Source of the DNA: Rhodanobacter lindaniclasticus
Lineage (GTDB): Bacteria; Pseudomonadota; Gammaproteobacteria; Xanthomonadales; Rhodanobacteraceae
Assembly (NCBI RefSeq): GCF_004799035.1
Contig: NZ_MWIO01000070.1
Coordinates: 1-47,635, forward strand
DNA: 47,635 nt
Reading direction: 5' to 3'
Below are positions 32,032 through 41,649 of the stretch, in pieces (within the stretch, counting starts at the first letter, position 1; every line of letters begins with the position of its first letter). Made by a program: the position numbers and the translations under genes. The notes beneath the pieces were generated by a model, which searched no databases, had not been told where the DNA came from, and worked only from the letters and a program-made list of their open reading frames with translations.

Positions 32032-32957
32032 ACCACCCGATCGAATGCCACGCGCTGGCCAAGCGTTACGGCGACCTCGCCGCACTCGACGGCATCAGCG
32101 CCGTCGTGCCGCGCGGCCAGGTCATCGGCCTGCTCGGCCACAACGGCGCGGGCAAGTCCACGCTGATCAAACTCATTCTTGGCCTGATCGCACCCAGCGG
32201 CGGCCGGTTGGAGGTGCTTGGCCAGTCACCGTGGCGCGCACACGCGCTGCGCCGGCGCATCGGCTACCTGCCCGAAAGCGCCACCTTCTACGGCAACCTC
32301 ACCGGCCGCGAGCTGCTCGACTACCTGGCGCGACTGAAGCAGGCACCAGGCGCGCAGATAGCCACGCTGCTCGACCGCGTCGGCCTGGCCCACGCCGCCG
32401 ACCGGCGCATCGGCACGTATTCGAAGGGCATGCGCCAGCGCCTCGGCCTCGCGCAGGCGCTGCTGGGTTCGCCCGATCTGGTGCTGCTGGACGAACCGAC
32501 CACCGGCCTCGACCCGCAGGCCACCCGCGAGCTGTACCGCATCGTCGGCGAGCTGCGCGCGGACGGCCGCTGCGTGCTGGTCTCCTCGCACCTGCTGGCC
32601 GAACTGGAACCGCACATCGACGGCGCGCTGATCCTGCGCCAGGGCAAGCTGCTTGCCGCCGGCAGCCTGCACGCGCTGGGCGAGCAGGCCGCGCTGCCGG
32701 CGCAGGTGCTGTTGCGCACGCGCGAGCAGGCGATGCCCGAATTGCTCGCGCGCCTTGAAACCGGCGGCCTGTCGGCGCAGCCACGCCCCGACGGCCGGCT
32801 GGAACTGCAGGTGCCGCGCGCCAGCAAGTTGCGCATGCTGCGCGAGCTGCTGGCCGACCCGGCGATCGTCGATCTCGACGTGCGCGAGCCGACGCTGGCG
32901 CAACTCTACGACTGGCTCGGCGCCGGCCCGCCGTCCAACGCGGAGGCTGCTGCATGA
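32028..32957 (+). CDS. nosF: NosF, ABC transporter ATP-binding protein
   Basis: ATPase subunit of 309 residues of the NosDFY complex, which supplies sulfur or drives copper-site assembly in periplasmic NosZ. Walker A GHNGAGKST, the ABC signature YSKGMRQRLGLAQ and Walker B LVLLDEPTTGLD are complete, with the H-loop in VLVSSHLLAELE. It is translationally coupled to nosD (four-base overlap at the start) and to nosY (four-base overlap at the end), matching a stoichiometric complex. Confidence 0.95.
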   Translation: MNHPIECHALAKRYGDLAALDGISAVVPRGQVIGLLGHNGAGKSTLIKLILGLIAPSGGRLEVLGQSPWRAHALRRRIGYLPESATFYGNLTGRELLDYLARLKQAPGAQIATLLDRVGLAHAADRRIGTYSKGMRQRLGLAQALLGSPDLVLLDEPTTGLDPQATRELYRIVGELRADGRCVLVSSHLLAELEPHIDGALILRQGKLLAAGSLHALGEQAALPAQVLLRTREQAMPELLARLETGGLSAQPRPDGRLELQVPRASKLRMLRELLADPAIVDLDVREPTLAQLYDWLGAGPPSNAEAAA

Positions 32958-33787
32958 ATCCGATCCTCACCGTCGCCGCCAAGGAATTTCGCGACGACTT
33001 CCGCAACCGCTGGACGGTCGCGCTGACCATCCTGTTCGCCCTGCTGGCGCTGGGCATCGCCTGGTTCGGCAGCGCAGCGGCCGGGCGCGTCGGCTTCACC
33101 TCGTTCGACACCACGCTGGCCAGCCTGACCACGCTGGGCGCCTTCGTGATCCCGCTGATCGGCCTGCTGATCGCCTACGACAGCATCGTCGGCGAGCGCG
33201 ACGACGGCACCCTGCTGCTGATGCTCAGCTATCCGCTCTCACGCGGGCAACTGGTGGCCGGCAAGTTCCTCGGCCATTGCGGCGCATTGGCCGCGGCCAC
33301 GCTGGCCGGCTTCGGATTCGCGGTGGCGATCATGCAGTGGATGCAGCCGCCGGAGCAGACGATGCAGGCATGGCTGCAGATCGCGCGTTTCATCCTCAGC
33401 GCCTCGTTGCTGGGCGCCAGTTTCGTCGGACTGGCCTGCCTGATCAGTGTGCAGACCGCCGACAAATCCCGCGCCGCCGGCCTGGCACTGGTCGGCTGGC
33501 TGGTCAGCGTGGTGCTGTTCGACCTGGCGCTGCTGGCACTGCTGGTGGTCAGCGGCGGCAACCCGCTCGAGCGCGCCGTGTACCCGTACCTGCTGCTGCT
33601 CAATCCGGTCGACGTGTTCCGCCTGGTCAACCTCACCGCCTTGGGCGACGGCGCCGGCAACGATCTGCTGACCGGCATGACCGCCCACCACGTCTATCCG
33701 ACCGCCCTGCTCTACGCGCTGTTGCTGGGCTGGGCGGTGGCGCCGTTCGCGTGGGCGATGCTCGCGTTCCGGCGCAAGGAAATCTGA
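32954..33787 (+). CDS. nosY: NosY, ABC transporter permease
   Basis: Integral inner-membrane protein of 277 residues, ABC-2 type. The N terminus MNPILTVAAKEFRDDFRNRW is characteristic, and about six hydrophobic segments follow (for example LTILFALLALGIAWFGSAA, LTTLGAFVIPLIGLLIAY, LALVGWLVSVVLFDLALLAL). DSIVGERDDGTLLLMLSYP is the coupling region that contacts NosF. It partners NosF in the NosDFY complex. Confidence 0.94.
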   Translation: MNPILTVAAKEFRDDFRNRWTVALTILFALLALGIAWFGSAAAGRVGFTSFDTTLASLTTLGAFVIPLIGLLIAYDSIVGERDDGTLLLMLSYPLSRGQLVAGKFLGHCGALAAATLAGFGFAVAIMQWMQPPEQTMQAWLQIARFILSASLLGASFVGLACLISVQTADKSRAAGLALVGWLVSVVLFDLALLALLVVSGGNPLERAVYPYLLLLNPVDVFRLVNLTALGDGAGNDLLTGMTAHHVYPTALLYALLLGWAVAPFAWAMLAFRRKEI

Positions 33788-33799
33788 AGGACTCCGCGC

Positions 33800-34441
33800 A
33801 TGCCCTGCTCGCCGATCACCCCCCTGCGCCGCGCCGCCTTCGTGCTGGCGCTGGCCCTGCTCGCCGGTTGCGGCGGCAAGCCCGTACCCGCACACCACGC
33901 CGTCGACACCCACCCGGACGACGCCTGCGCGGTGTGCGGCATGTATCTGGACGGCTCGCCCGGCCCGCGTGCCGAGGCCTGGATCAGCGGCCGCGTCAAG
34001 CCGCTGGTGTTCGATTCCACCCGCGACTTTTTCGCCTACGTGCTGCAGCCAGAAAACCAGGCTTCGTTGCAGGAACTGTTCGTGCAGGACAGCGCGCGCA
34101 TCGACTGGCAGCAACCCGCCCACGCCGCCGCCAGCTTCATCGACGCCCGCACCGCCTCCTACGTGGCCTGGCAGCCGCTGGCCGGTTCGATGGGACCGAC
34201 CCTGGCGCCGTTCGCCAGCCGCACCGTCGCCGAAGCCTTCGTGCGCGAACATGGCGGCGCCGTGCTCGGCTTTGCCGAGATCACGCCCGCACTGGTGGCC
34301 ACGCTGGACTACCGCTGCCCCGCCCGGGCCACCGGCGCTCACAGCACGCTGCAATGCCTCGCCGCGCCCACGCCGTCGCTCGGCCTTTCGAGCCATCCGC
34401 AAGCCGCGCCTTCGCCGGCGCATCCACACCCCCATCCATGA
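33800..34441 (+). CDS. nosL: NosL, copper-delivery lipoprotein
   Basis: Outer-leaflet periplasmic lipoprotein of 213 residues that hands Cu(I) to NosZ. The signal ends in lipobox LLAGC (Cys24). The copper-binding signature DDACAVCGMYLDG is intact, and FDSTRDFFAYV and the late GAVLGFAEITPA follow the family. The C-terminal tail is rich in Pro and His (PSPAHPHPHP), beyond the usual NosL length, and could bind extra copper. It starts 12 bases after nosY and overlaps an ATG of the following tat gene. Confidence 0.93.
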   Translation: MPCSPITPLRRAAFVLALALLAGCGGKPVPAHHAVDTHPDDACAVCGMYLDGSPGPRAEAWISGRVKPLVFDSTRDFFAYVLQPENQASLQELFVQDSARIDWQQPAHAAASFIDARTASYVAWQPLAGSMGPTLAPFASRTVAEAFVREHGGAVLGFAEITPALVATLDYRCPARATGAHSTLQCLAAPTPSLGLSSHPQAAPSPAHPHPHP

Positions 34442-34455
34442 CAGGAATCCGCACC

Positions 34456-34647
34456 ATGCTCGGACTGAACAGCTTTTCGCACTGGATCGTGCTGCTCGTG
34501 CTGGTACTGCTGGTGTTCGGCACCGGCAGGCTGCGCAACGTCGGCCGCGACCTCGGCGGCGCCATCGCCGATTTCCGCAAGGGACTCAAGGGCGGCCAGC
34601 CGGACGAGGCCGGGGAACAACGCACGTCGGCCAAAGATCTGCTCTGA
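34456..34647 (+). CDS. tatA: TatA/TatE-type translocase subunit
   Basis: Small inner-membrane protein of 63 residues of the Tat pathway, which exports folded proteins. It has one N-terminal helix (SHWIVLLVLVLLVFG), the conserved hinge FGTGRLRNVGRDLG and an amphipathic helix (AIADFRKGLKGG) before a short charged tail. It ends the nos operon, as tatE does in Pseudomonas stutzeri, which fits the Tat signals of NosZ and NosX here. AGGA precedes the ATG at 34456; the ATG at 34438, overlapping nosL, would add six residues. No tatB or tatC is nearby. Confidence 0.92.
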   Translation: MLGLNSFSHWIVLLVLVLLVFGTGRLRNVGRDLGGAIADFRKGLKGGQPDEAGEQRTSAKDLL

Positions 34648-34670
34648 CAGGATCAAGAGTGGCTTCTGTC

Positions 34671-34695
34671 GGCGCGGCGATCCGCTTCCCGCGCC
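34671..34695. terminator. Weak hairpin between convergent tatA and dapE
   Basis: GGCGCGG (34671-34677) pairs with CCGCGCC (34689-34695) over an 11-base loop in the 56-base gap between convergent genes. Only TTT follows. It may end transcripts from both sides. Confidence 0.35.
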
Positions 34696-34703
34696 TTTGG
34701 CAA

Positions 34704-35837
34704 CTACCCCAGCAACCGCTCGCACATCGCCCGATACAGCGCCGGCAGCTGCTCCAGCGCCGTCACATCCACACACTCGTCCACCTTGTGGATGGTGGCG
34801 TTGACCGGGCCAAGCTCCACCACCTCGGCGCCGAGCGGCGCGATGAAGCGGCCGTCCGACGTGCCGCCGCCGGTGCTTTGCTCGGGATCGATGCCGCACA
34901 GTTCGCGGCAGACCGCCACCACGGTTTCGCGCAGGACGCCGCCGGGTGGCGTGAGGAACGGTTCGCCGGAGAGGTTCCAGTCCAGCGCGAAGTCCAGGCC
35001 ATGTCGTTGCAGGATCGCCTCGGTGCGTGCGCGCAGGTCGTCGGCGCGGCTGGCGGTGCAGTAACGGAAGTTGATCAGCGCGACGAGTTCGCCGGGGATC
35101 ACGTTGTTCGCGCCGGTGCCGGCATTGAGGTTGGAGACCTGGAACGAGGTAGGCGGAAAATCCGCGTTGCCTTCGTCCCAGCGTTCGGCGGTGAGTTCGG
35201 CCAGGGCGGGAGCGAACGCGTGGATCGGGTTCAGCGCTTTCCCGGGATACGCCACGTGGCCTTGCACGCCGCGCACCACCAGCGTGCCGGACAGCGAGCC
35301 GCGGCGTCCGACGCGGATCAGGTCGCCCAGCCGTTCCTTCGAGGACGGCTCGCCCACCACGCACCAGTCGATACGCTCGCCGCCCTCGCGGAGATGCTCG
35401 ACCACGCGGCGCACTCCGTCGAGGTTGGTCGGGCCTTCCTCGTCGCTGGTCAGCAACAGGCCGACCCGGCCACGATGATCGGGATGCACGGCCACGAACT
35501 GCTCCAGCGCGACCGTCATCGCCGCCACCGAACCTTTCATGTCCGCCGCGCCGCGGCCGTATAGACGGCCATCGCGGATGGTTGGCTCGAATGGCGGGCT
35601 TTGCCACGCGGCTTCCGGACCGCTGGGCACCACGTCGGTGTGGCCGAGGAAGATCAGCGTCGGGCCGTTGTCGCCATGGGTGACCCACAGGTTGTCGACC
35701 TCGCCGTAGCGCAGGTGCTCGACGCGGAAGCCGGCGTGTTCCAGGCGCTCGCCGATCAATGGCAGGCAACCGGCGTCTTCCGGCGTCACCGAACGGCGGC
35801 GGATGAGGTCGCGGGCAAGTTCGAGCACGTCGGACAT
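34704..35837 (-). CDS. dapE: Succinyl-diaminopimelate desuccinylase
   Basis: Cytoplasmic zinc peptidase-like enzyme of 377 residues that removes succinate in the lysine/diaminopimelate pathway. M20-family metal and catalytic motifs are in place: [37 protein letters not shown] and [10 protein letters not shown] near the C terminus. The dimerisation domain includes VQGHVAYP and [28 protein letters not shown] is the usual N terminus, so the start is 35837. It is the last gene of the leftward unit that begins with dapD. Confidence 0.95.
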   Translation of the reverse strand: MSDVLELARDLIRRRSVTPEDAGCLPLIGERLEHAGFRVEHLRYGEVDNLWVTHGDNGPTLIFLGHTDVVPSGPEAAWQSPPFEPTIRDGRLYGRGAADMKGSVAAMTVALEQFVAVHPDHRGRVGLLLTSDEEGPTNLDGVRRVVEHLREGGERIDWCVVGEPSSKERLGDLIRVGRRGSLSGTLVVRGVQGHVAYPGKALNPIHAFAPALAELTAERWDEGNADFPPTSFQVSNLNAGTGANNVIPGELVALINFRYCTASRADDLRARTEAILQRHGLDFALDWNLSGEPFLTPPGGVLRETVVAVCRELCGIDPEQSTGGGTSDGRFIAPLGAEVVELGPVNATIHKVDECVDVTALEQLPALYRAMCERLLG

Positions 35838-35877
35838 GGGTTCTGCGCGATGCCAGGGGATGGCGCAGCATACCAAG

Positions 35878-36939
35878 CTAGCTCAGCACGACACCCAGCA
35901 TGTGCCCCACGCCAAAGGTAATCGCCGCCGCAACGCTGGTAATGGCGAATTGCCGGGCGATCGAAAACAGCATGCCGCGCCCGGTGAACAGCGAGGTACC
36001 GATGCCGATCAGCGCGAGTCCGGCCGCGGTGGAACAGGCGCTGGCCAGCAGCGCCGCCTTCCCGCCCAAAAAGAAATACGGCGCCACCGGAAACAGCGCG
36101 CCGCAGGCGAACAGGCAGAACGAGGAGATCGCCGCGCCGTAGGCCGAGCCGCCCAATTCGGCCGGGTCGACGCCGAGATCCTCGCGCACCAGCATGTCCA
36201 GCGCCGCGCGCGGCGTTTCGACCACGTGTTCGGCGAGGTGTTCGGCCGCCGCCGGTTCCAGCCCCTTGTCGCGATAGATGCCGGCAATGTGCTCGCGACC
36301 GTCTTCCGGCGCCACCGCCAGCCGCTCGGCGCGTTCGGTGATCTGCGCCTGGTAGAACTCGCGCGAACTGTTGACCGAGAGCCACTCGCCGAGGGCCATC
36401 GAACACGCGCCGGCGACCAGCCCCGCCAGGCCCGCCAGCAGCACCGCACGATCGCCGGTGGCGGCACCGGCCATGCCCATCACCAGGCTGACGTTGGACA
36501 CCAGCCCGTCGTTGGCACCGAGCACGGCAGCACGCAAGGTGTTGCCGCTCTGTGCGCGGTGGCGCAGCCCGTGCGGACCTGCCGGCCGCGGCAACGGGAA
36601 ATGGTCGCGATGGCCGCTGCGATCGACCGGCGTGGTCTCGTGATCGGCGTGCTCCAGCCGCACCACCGTCGGCATCACGAACTCGGTACCGAAGCACTGC
36701 GCGAACCAGCTCAGCGTGCGCACGCGCAGACCGATCCGCGGCGGCGGCACGGCTTCGCCCAGCTCGCGCAGGCGCGCTTCCCAGAACTGCGCATTGCCGC
36801 GCTCGCCGGCCGCGATGCGTCGATAGGCCTGGCGCAGCCGCTCATCGCCGGCCAGCTCGGCCAGCCGCGCGTACAGCGTGGCGTTGTCGCGCTCGATGCG
36901 GAGGTTGTTGCGGAAGCGGCGGATGCGGTGGTTGCTCAT
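35878..36939 (-). CDS. VIT1/CCC1-family transporter with N-terminal ferritin-like domain
   Basis: Inner-membrane protein of 353 residues. The first 110 or so are a ferritin/rubrerythrin-like helical domain ([38 protein letters not shown]), but the second motif has Asn where the iron-binding family has His, so the di-iron site looks incomplete. The rest is the VIT family: [42 protein letters not shown] and three C-terminal helices. VIT proteins export iron or manganese from the cytoplasm, and the joined ferritin domain may sense the metal. It sits inside a dap operon, two bases from its upstream neighbour. Confidence 0.88.
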   Translation of the reverse strand: MSNHRIRRFRNNLRIERDNATLYARLAELAGDERLRQAYRRIAAGERGNAQFWEARLRELGEAVPPPRIGLRVRTLSWFAQCFGTEFVMPTVVRLEHADHETTPVDRSGHRDHFPLPRPAGPHGLRHRAQSGNTLRAAVLGANDGLVSNVSLVMGMAGAATGDRAVLLAGLAGLVAGACSMALGEWLSVNSSREFYQAQITERAERLAVAPEDGREHIAGIYRDKGLEPAAAEHLAEHVVETPRAALDMLVREDLGVDPAELGGSAYGAAISSFCLFACGALFPVAPYFFLGGKAALLASACSTAAGLALIGIGTSLFTGRGMLFSIARQFAITSVAAAITFGVGHMLGVVLS

Positions 36940-36941
36940 CT

Positions 36942-37439
36942 TCAATCGTCGAGCTCGTCGTCGCGCTGACCCAGGTAGACCAGCGCCAGCAGCAGCACCA
37001 CGACGAAGCGGAACGCGCTGGCCAGCCCGTTCCACTGGCTGGACATCCACATGCCGAACCACTCGCCGCCGATCGCCATGAAACCGCCCAACCACAGCAG
37101 CACGCCGACGCCGAGGCCCGCCACCGCGAGGCGTTTGGTGCGGTGGAACAACGCAGCCGGCGCGCGCCGTGCGCGCCACAGACGCCACGCCCCCAGCCCG
37201 CACAGCAGCGCGGCCAGCGTTTCGATGGCAATGATCAGCACGTAGGCGGCATGCTGCAGCAGCGGCGCGTGGATCGCGCGGTAATGGATGGCCGCGTCGG
37301 GGAAGATCGAATCCATCGCCAGCACGTGCTGCACGAAGACCAGGTTGCTGCCGTAGTCGGTGAGGTTGCCGAAGGCGACCAGCGCCAGCCACAGCGCGAT
37401 CGTCGCCACCAGCACGACCTTCGAGAGGCGAAGCATCAT
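36942..37439 (-). CDS. DUF2165-family small integral membrane protein
   Basis: Protein of 165 residues with about four membrane helices (LSKVVLVATIALWLALVAFG; AAYVLIIAIETLAALLCGLGAW; LAVAGLGVGVLLWLGGFMAIGG; FRFVVVLLLALVYLG). The conserved loop FGNLTDYGSNLVFVQHVLAMD, with the later GGEWFGMW and WNG, identifies DUF2165, a family of unknown function. It is packed between yffB (one base) and the VIT gene (two bases), so it is certainly co-transcribed with them. Confidence 0.85.
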   Translation of the reverse strand: MMLRLSKVVLVATIALWLALVAFGNLTDYGSNLVFVQHVLAMDSIFPDAAIHYRAIHAPLLQHAAYVLIIAIETLAALLCGLGAWRLWRARRAPAALFHRTKRLAVAGLGVGVLLWLGGFMAIGGEWFGMWMSSQWNGLASAFRFVVVLLLALVYLGQRDDELDD

Positions 37440-37440
37440 G

Positions 37441-37793
37441 TCAACGCCCGAACAGCTTCTTGAAGCCGTTGTCGGTGAAGCCCACGCTCACCGTGCCATC
37501 GGGTTGCACCACCACCGGGCGGCGAATCAGCGCGGGATACTCCTTCAAGAGCAGCGTCCACTCCGGATCGCTGCCGGGGTTCTTGCGTTGCGGCAGCAGG
37601 TTGCGCCAGGTGGTGGAGGACTTGTTGACCAGCTTCTCCCAGCCGCCGAGTTGCGCCGCCCAGCCCTTCAGCGTCGCCGCCGGCACCGGGTTGGCGCGGT
37701 AGTCGACGAAGTCGTGCGCCACCTCGAAGCGGCCAAGCCAGTTGCGCGCCTTGCGGCAGGTGTCGCAATTCGGAAGTCCATACAGCACGGGGT

Positions 37794-37797
<4 letters not shown>
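37441..37797 (-). CDS. yffB: ArsC/Spx-family protein YffB
   Basis: Thioredoxin-fold protein of 118 residues. [17 protein letters not shown] carries the CxxC, and [10 protein letters not shown] plus LIRRPVVV with [11 protein letters not shown] complete the YffB pattern. It is related to glutaredoxin-dependent arsenate reductases, but the branch has no proven arsenate role. In E. coli it also sits beside dapE, and the association with dap genes is widespread, suggesting a link to lysine synthesis or redox control. Its start overlaps the stop of dapD by four bases. Confidence 0.92.
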
Positions 37798-38621
<824 letters not shown>

Positions 38622-38778
38622 GGCGATTCGATGGGGTCGATGAAAGACAGCCGCTGCGGCGAACGGCAAAGAGTACAGGCTGCCAGCGCGGATGCGGCCG
38701 GGTTCATGCGCCTTTAACCCGATACCGCAGTACATTGGCTGGCCGTCCATTCTTCCACATCCCGACGAGGAGCCGAAC

Positions 38779-39333
38779 ATGAGCCAGATCAAGATTGCCG
38801 TGCTGGTAGGCAGCCTGCGTGCAGATTCGTTCAATCGCCGACTGGCTCGTGCAGTGGAGAAACTGGCACCGGACGACTTCGCGTTCCGCCACCTCCAGCT
38901 CAACGACCTGCCGCTGTACTCGCAGGATTTCGACGCTGCCTACCCGGCCACCGCCACGCGACTGAAGAAGGACGTCGAAGGGGCGGACGGACTGCTGTTC
39001 GTCACGCCCGAGTACAACCGCTCGATCCCGGGCGTACTGAAGAACGCGATCGACATCGCGTCGCGGCCGTGGGGCACCAACTCGTTTGCCGGCAAGCCGG
39101 CGGCGGTGATCGGCACCTCGATCGGCTCCACCGGCACCGCGATGGCGCAGCAGCACCTGCGCAACGTGCTGGCCTACCTGGACGTGCCCACGCTGGCCCA
39201 GCCCGAGGTGTTCATCCATTTCAGGGACGACCTGATCGCCGATGACGGCAGCATCGCCAGCGACGGCACGCGCAAATTCCTGCAGGGATTCGTCGACGAC
39301 TACGTGGCCTGGATTCGCCGCTTCGCACGCTGA
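38779..39333 (+). CDS. NADPH-dependent FMN reductase
   Basis: Flavodoxin-fold protein of 184 residues. [16 protein letters not shown] binds the FMN phosphate and [27 protein letters not shown] is the family's second signature. Relatives include ChrR and SsuE-type reductases that reduce quinones, chromate or azo dyes, or supply reduced flavin. The natural substrate is not evident. GAGGAG precedes the ATG. It is divergent from dapD and probably monocistronic. Confidence 0.9.
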   Translation: MSQIKIAVLVGSLRADSFNRRLARAVEKLAPDDFAFRHLQLNDLPLYSQDFDAAYPATATRLKKDVEGADGLLFVTPEYNRSIPGVLKNAIDIASRPWGTNSFAGKPAAVIGTSIGSTGTAMAQQHLRNVLAYLDVPTLAQPEVFIHFRDDLIADDGSIASDGTRKFLQGFVDDYVAWIRRFAR

Positions 39334-39423
39334 TCCCGGCATTGCCGGCCGACCGCCCCGGCGACTGGTTTTGCGCCGCCGATGGGCGATAATGGGAAAC
39401 CATTCGACCACGGGGGGAGATCC

Positions 39424-40458
39424 ATGGCGCGATACAACCTGGAGCCATTGCTGGCCCCGGTATCCGACGAATCGCCGGCCGGACCGGATCTCGAATACGA
39501 CCCGCAGTTTCTCGCCCTGGAGCGTGCCGCCGCGCCCAAGGCCGAGCGCGCCGTGGGCGATACGGTCAAGGCCGCCGAGGAACCGGACTGGGAGAAAGTC
39601 GCCGAGCTGTCCGAGGCGATCCTGCAGCGTTCCAAGGATCTGCGCCCGGCGGTGCACCTGACCACGGCCTGGATGCGCAGCGCCGGCATGCCCGGCTGGA
39701 GCGCCGGGCTGGGGTTGATCCGCGGCCTGCTGGAGCAATTCTGGGACACCGTGCATCCGCAGCTGGACGCGGAGGACGACAACGACCCGACCATGCGCGT
39801 CAACGCGGTGGTGCCGCTCAACGACCTGCAGAGTGTGCTCGGTTATTTCCGCACCACGCCGTTCGTGCAGTCGCCGCGCATGGGCCGCTTCACCCTGCGC
39901 GACCTGCGCATCGCCAACGGCACGCTGAAGGTGACCACGCCGGGAGACGGCCCCGAGCCGAGCCTCACCGAGATGGAAGCGTGCTGCATGGATTGCGCGG
40001 AGGAGGAGCTGGTCCAGACTACCGCCGCGGTCAGCGAGTCGCTGGAGCATGCCAAGGCCATCGACGCCCTGTTCAGCGACCACGTCGGCACGATGGGTCC
40101 GGACTTCAAGAACCTGCTCAGCGACATCTACGAGCTGAAGAAATTCCTCGACCCGCAACTGGCGCGTCGGCTGCCGGCCGAAGCGAGCGGCGACGAGGCC
40201 GGTGAAGGCGGGGCGGAAGGCGGAGCCCCGGGCGCGGCGCGCGCTTCGGGTCCGATCGCCGGGCCGCAGGACGTGATGCGCAGGCTGGACGAAATCTGCG
40301 ACTACTACACGCGTTGCGAACCCTCCAGTCCGGTGCCGTTGCTGCTGCGGCGCGCGCAGCGACTGGTCGGCATGGATTTCATGGACCTGCTCAGGGATCT
40401 CGCGCCGGGCGGCATTTCCGAGCTGCGCGTGGTGTCGGGTACGCCGGAAGACGAGTAG
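39424..40458 (+). CDS. tssA: Type VI secretion protein TssA (ImpA N-terminal domain)
   Basis: Cytoplasmic protein of 344 residues with an ImpA-N domain (about 8-130), beginning LLAPVSDESPAGPDLEYDPQF and containing EEPDWEKVAELSEAILQRSKDLR and QFWDTVHPQLDAEDDNDPTMR. A Gly/Ala-rich linker (about 260-285) leads to a short C-terminal region (DVMRRLDEICDYYTRCEPSSPVPLLLRRAQRLV) typical of TssA. TssA caps and primes sheath assembly. It is alone here: the gene to its left is an FMN reductase and that to its right is convergent and unrelated, so other tss genes must be elsewhere. GGGGGGAG lies ahead of the ATG. Confidence 0.9.
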   Translation: MARYNLEPLLAPVSDESPAGPDLEYDPQFLALERAAAPKAERAVGDTVKAAEEPDWEKVAELSEAILQRSKDLRPAVHLTTAWMRSAGMPGWSAGLGLIRGLLEQFWDTVHPQLDAEDDNDPTMRVNAVVPLNDLQSVLGYFRTTPFVQSPRMGRFTLRDLRIANGTLKVTTPGDGPEPSLTEMEACCMDCAEEELVQTTAAVSESLEHAKAIDALFSDHVGTMGPDFKNLLSDIYELKKFLDPQLARRLPAEASGDEAGEGGAEGGAPGAARASGPIAGPQDVMRRLDEICDYYTRCEPSSPVPLLLRRAQRLVGMDFMDLLRDLAPGGISELRVVSGTPEDE

Positions 40459-40485
40459 CCCGCCGCCGGCAACAAGTCCGGCGGG
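40459..40485. terminator. Hairpin between convergent tssA and hypothetical gene
   Basis: CCCGCCG (40459-40465) pairs with CGGCGGG (40479-40485), starting directly after the tssA stop codon, in a 39-base gap between convergent genes. There is no T-run, so it is a likely but not certain terminator for both sides. Confidence 0.45.
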
Positions 40486-40497
40486 TGCGGTGCCTCG

Positions 40498-41649
40498 TCA
40501 GTAGACGCCCTTGCAGCTGCTGGCTGCGGGGCGCACCACGAGCTGGTGCACGGAGGGATCCCAGCTCAGCGACAAGCCGCCGGGGAGCCCGGCCGTGATG
40601 CCGGCCGAGGCGATCTGGCTGATCGGGCCGACCGTGCTGCTGTGCCCGTCGCCGAACGTCACTGTCGCACTGATGGCATAGCTGAGCGGATCGGCGCAGC
40701 CGTTGACGGCGACGTATTTCGCCACCGTGCCCTTGCCGGTACCGACCGGCATGTCGCCGGTGATCGCCGGCAAGGCGCGCCCCTGTCCGCCGCCGGGCGC
40801 CGGGCAGGTCTGGGTCACCGAGTAACTCACCGACACCTTCGGCGCCGGCGCCACCTCCAGCACGGCCGACGCGGGTGGCTGCGCCGTGCAGCCGAGCAGG
40901 AATACCTTGCGCTGCGCCACCACGTTGAGCACGTAGCTGCCCGAGGGCAGCGGACCGGCCGGCAGCTTCAACTCGATGCGGTTGGGCAGCACGCCGGTCA
41001 CTTCCGGCTGCACCGCCTGCGACTTGCCCTGGGCGTCGGTTGCGCTGACGACCGGGCTGGCGCACTGCGCATCAAACAGGTTCTCGCCGGTCAACGCGAA
41101 CGCCGCCCCGGTGCCGTCGCCATGCAGGACGAACAGCGGCCGCCGGTCCAGCGTCTCGACGCCATTGATCACCGGCGGCAGTTTCGATCCGCCGGAAGCC
41201 GTTGCCTTGAGCGCCACGGTGCGGGCCAGGGCATCGGCCATCGCGATGACATCCTGGCCCAGGCAACCCTTGCTCGCCTCCAGGAATGCCTGCGCGCGCT
41301 GCACCACGGCCTCGGCGCGATAGGCCTGTGCCTTCTCGTCGTTGCCCAGCGTGTCGATCGGCTTGGCCATATCCTTGCCCAGCGCCTTGCGCAAGTCCCG
41401 GCCCAGATCGCCCAGCTTCCGGCTGGTTGCCGCGAGGCTGGAGCCAGACGACTCGGTCGCCCGCGCAGCAAGGTCGTGTTGCGCCGCATCCAGTTGCGCG
41501 CCGATCAATTCTCCGGTCAGCCGCGGCGCGATCTGCGGCGTCGCCTGGCCCGCGGCGGGGCCAGGACTGGCCAGCCCCACCGCAAGCATCGCCATCGCGA
41601 TGCCTGCGCCGAGTTTGCCGAGACCCGTCACTGCGGCGCGTTCGGCCAT
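40498..41649 (-). CDS. Exported protein of unknown function downstream of the adhesin
   Basis: Protein of 383 residues with a signal peptide (GKLGAGIAMAMLAVGLASPGPAAG, cut near residue 35). Residues about 40-140 are helical and charged. The remainder is beta-rich, with six spaced cysteines and IPT-like strands (FALTGENLFDAQCASPVVSA, NRIELKLPAGPLPSGSYVLNVVAQ), followed by TVTFGDGHSSTVGP. I do not recognise a family. Its first 22 bases overlap the end of the giant adhesin gene, so the two are translationally coupled and may work together at the cell surface, for instance as an anchoring or folding partner; that is inference. Confidence 0.75.
   Translation of the reverse strand: MAERAAVTGLGKLGAGIAMAMLAVGLASPGPAAGQATPQIAPRLTGELIGAQLDAAQHDLAARATESSGSSLAATSRKLGDLGRDLRKALGKDMAKPIDTLGNDEKAQAYRAEAVVQRAQAFLEASKGCLGQDVIAMADALARTVALKATASGGSKLPPVINGVETLDRRPLFVLHGDGTGAAFALTGENLFDAQCASPVVSATDAQGKSQAVQPEVTGVLPNRIELKLPAGPLPSGSYVLNVVAQRKVFLLGCTAQPPASAVLEVAPAPKVSVSYSVTQTCPAPGGGQGRALPAITGDMPVGTGKGTVAKYVAVNGCADPLSYAISATVTFGDGHSSTVGPISQIASAGITAGLPGGLSLSWDPSVHQLVVRPAASSCKGVY

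Noticed and set aside
28609..32085. A 1,158-codon leftward open frame opposite nosZ and nosD
   Set aside because: Antisense to highly conserved nos genes; composition is that of a shadow frame.
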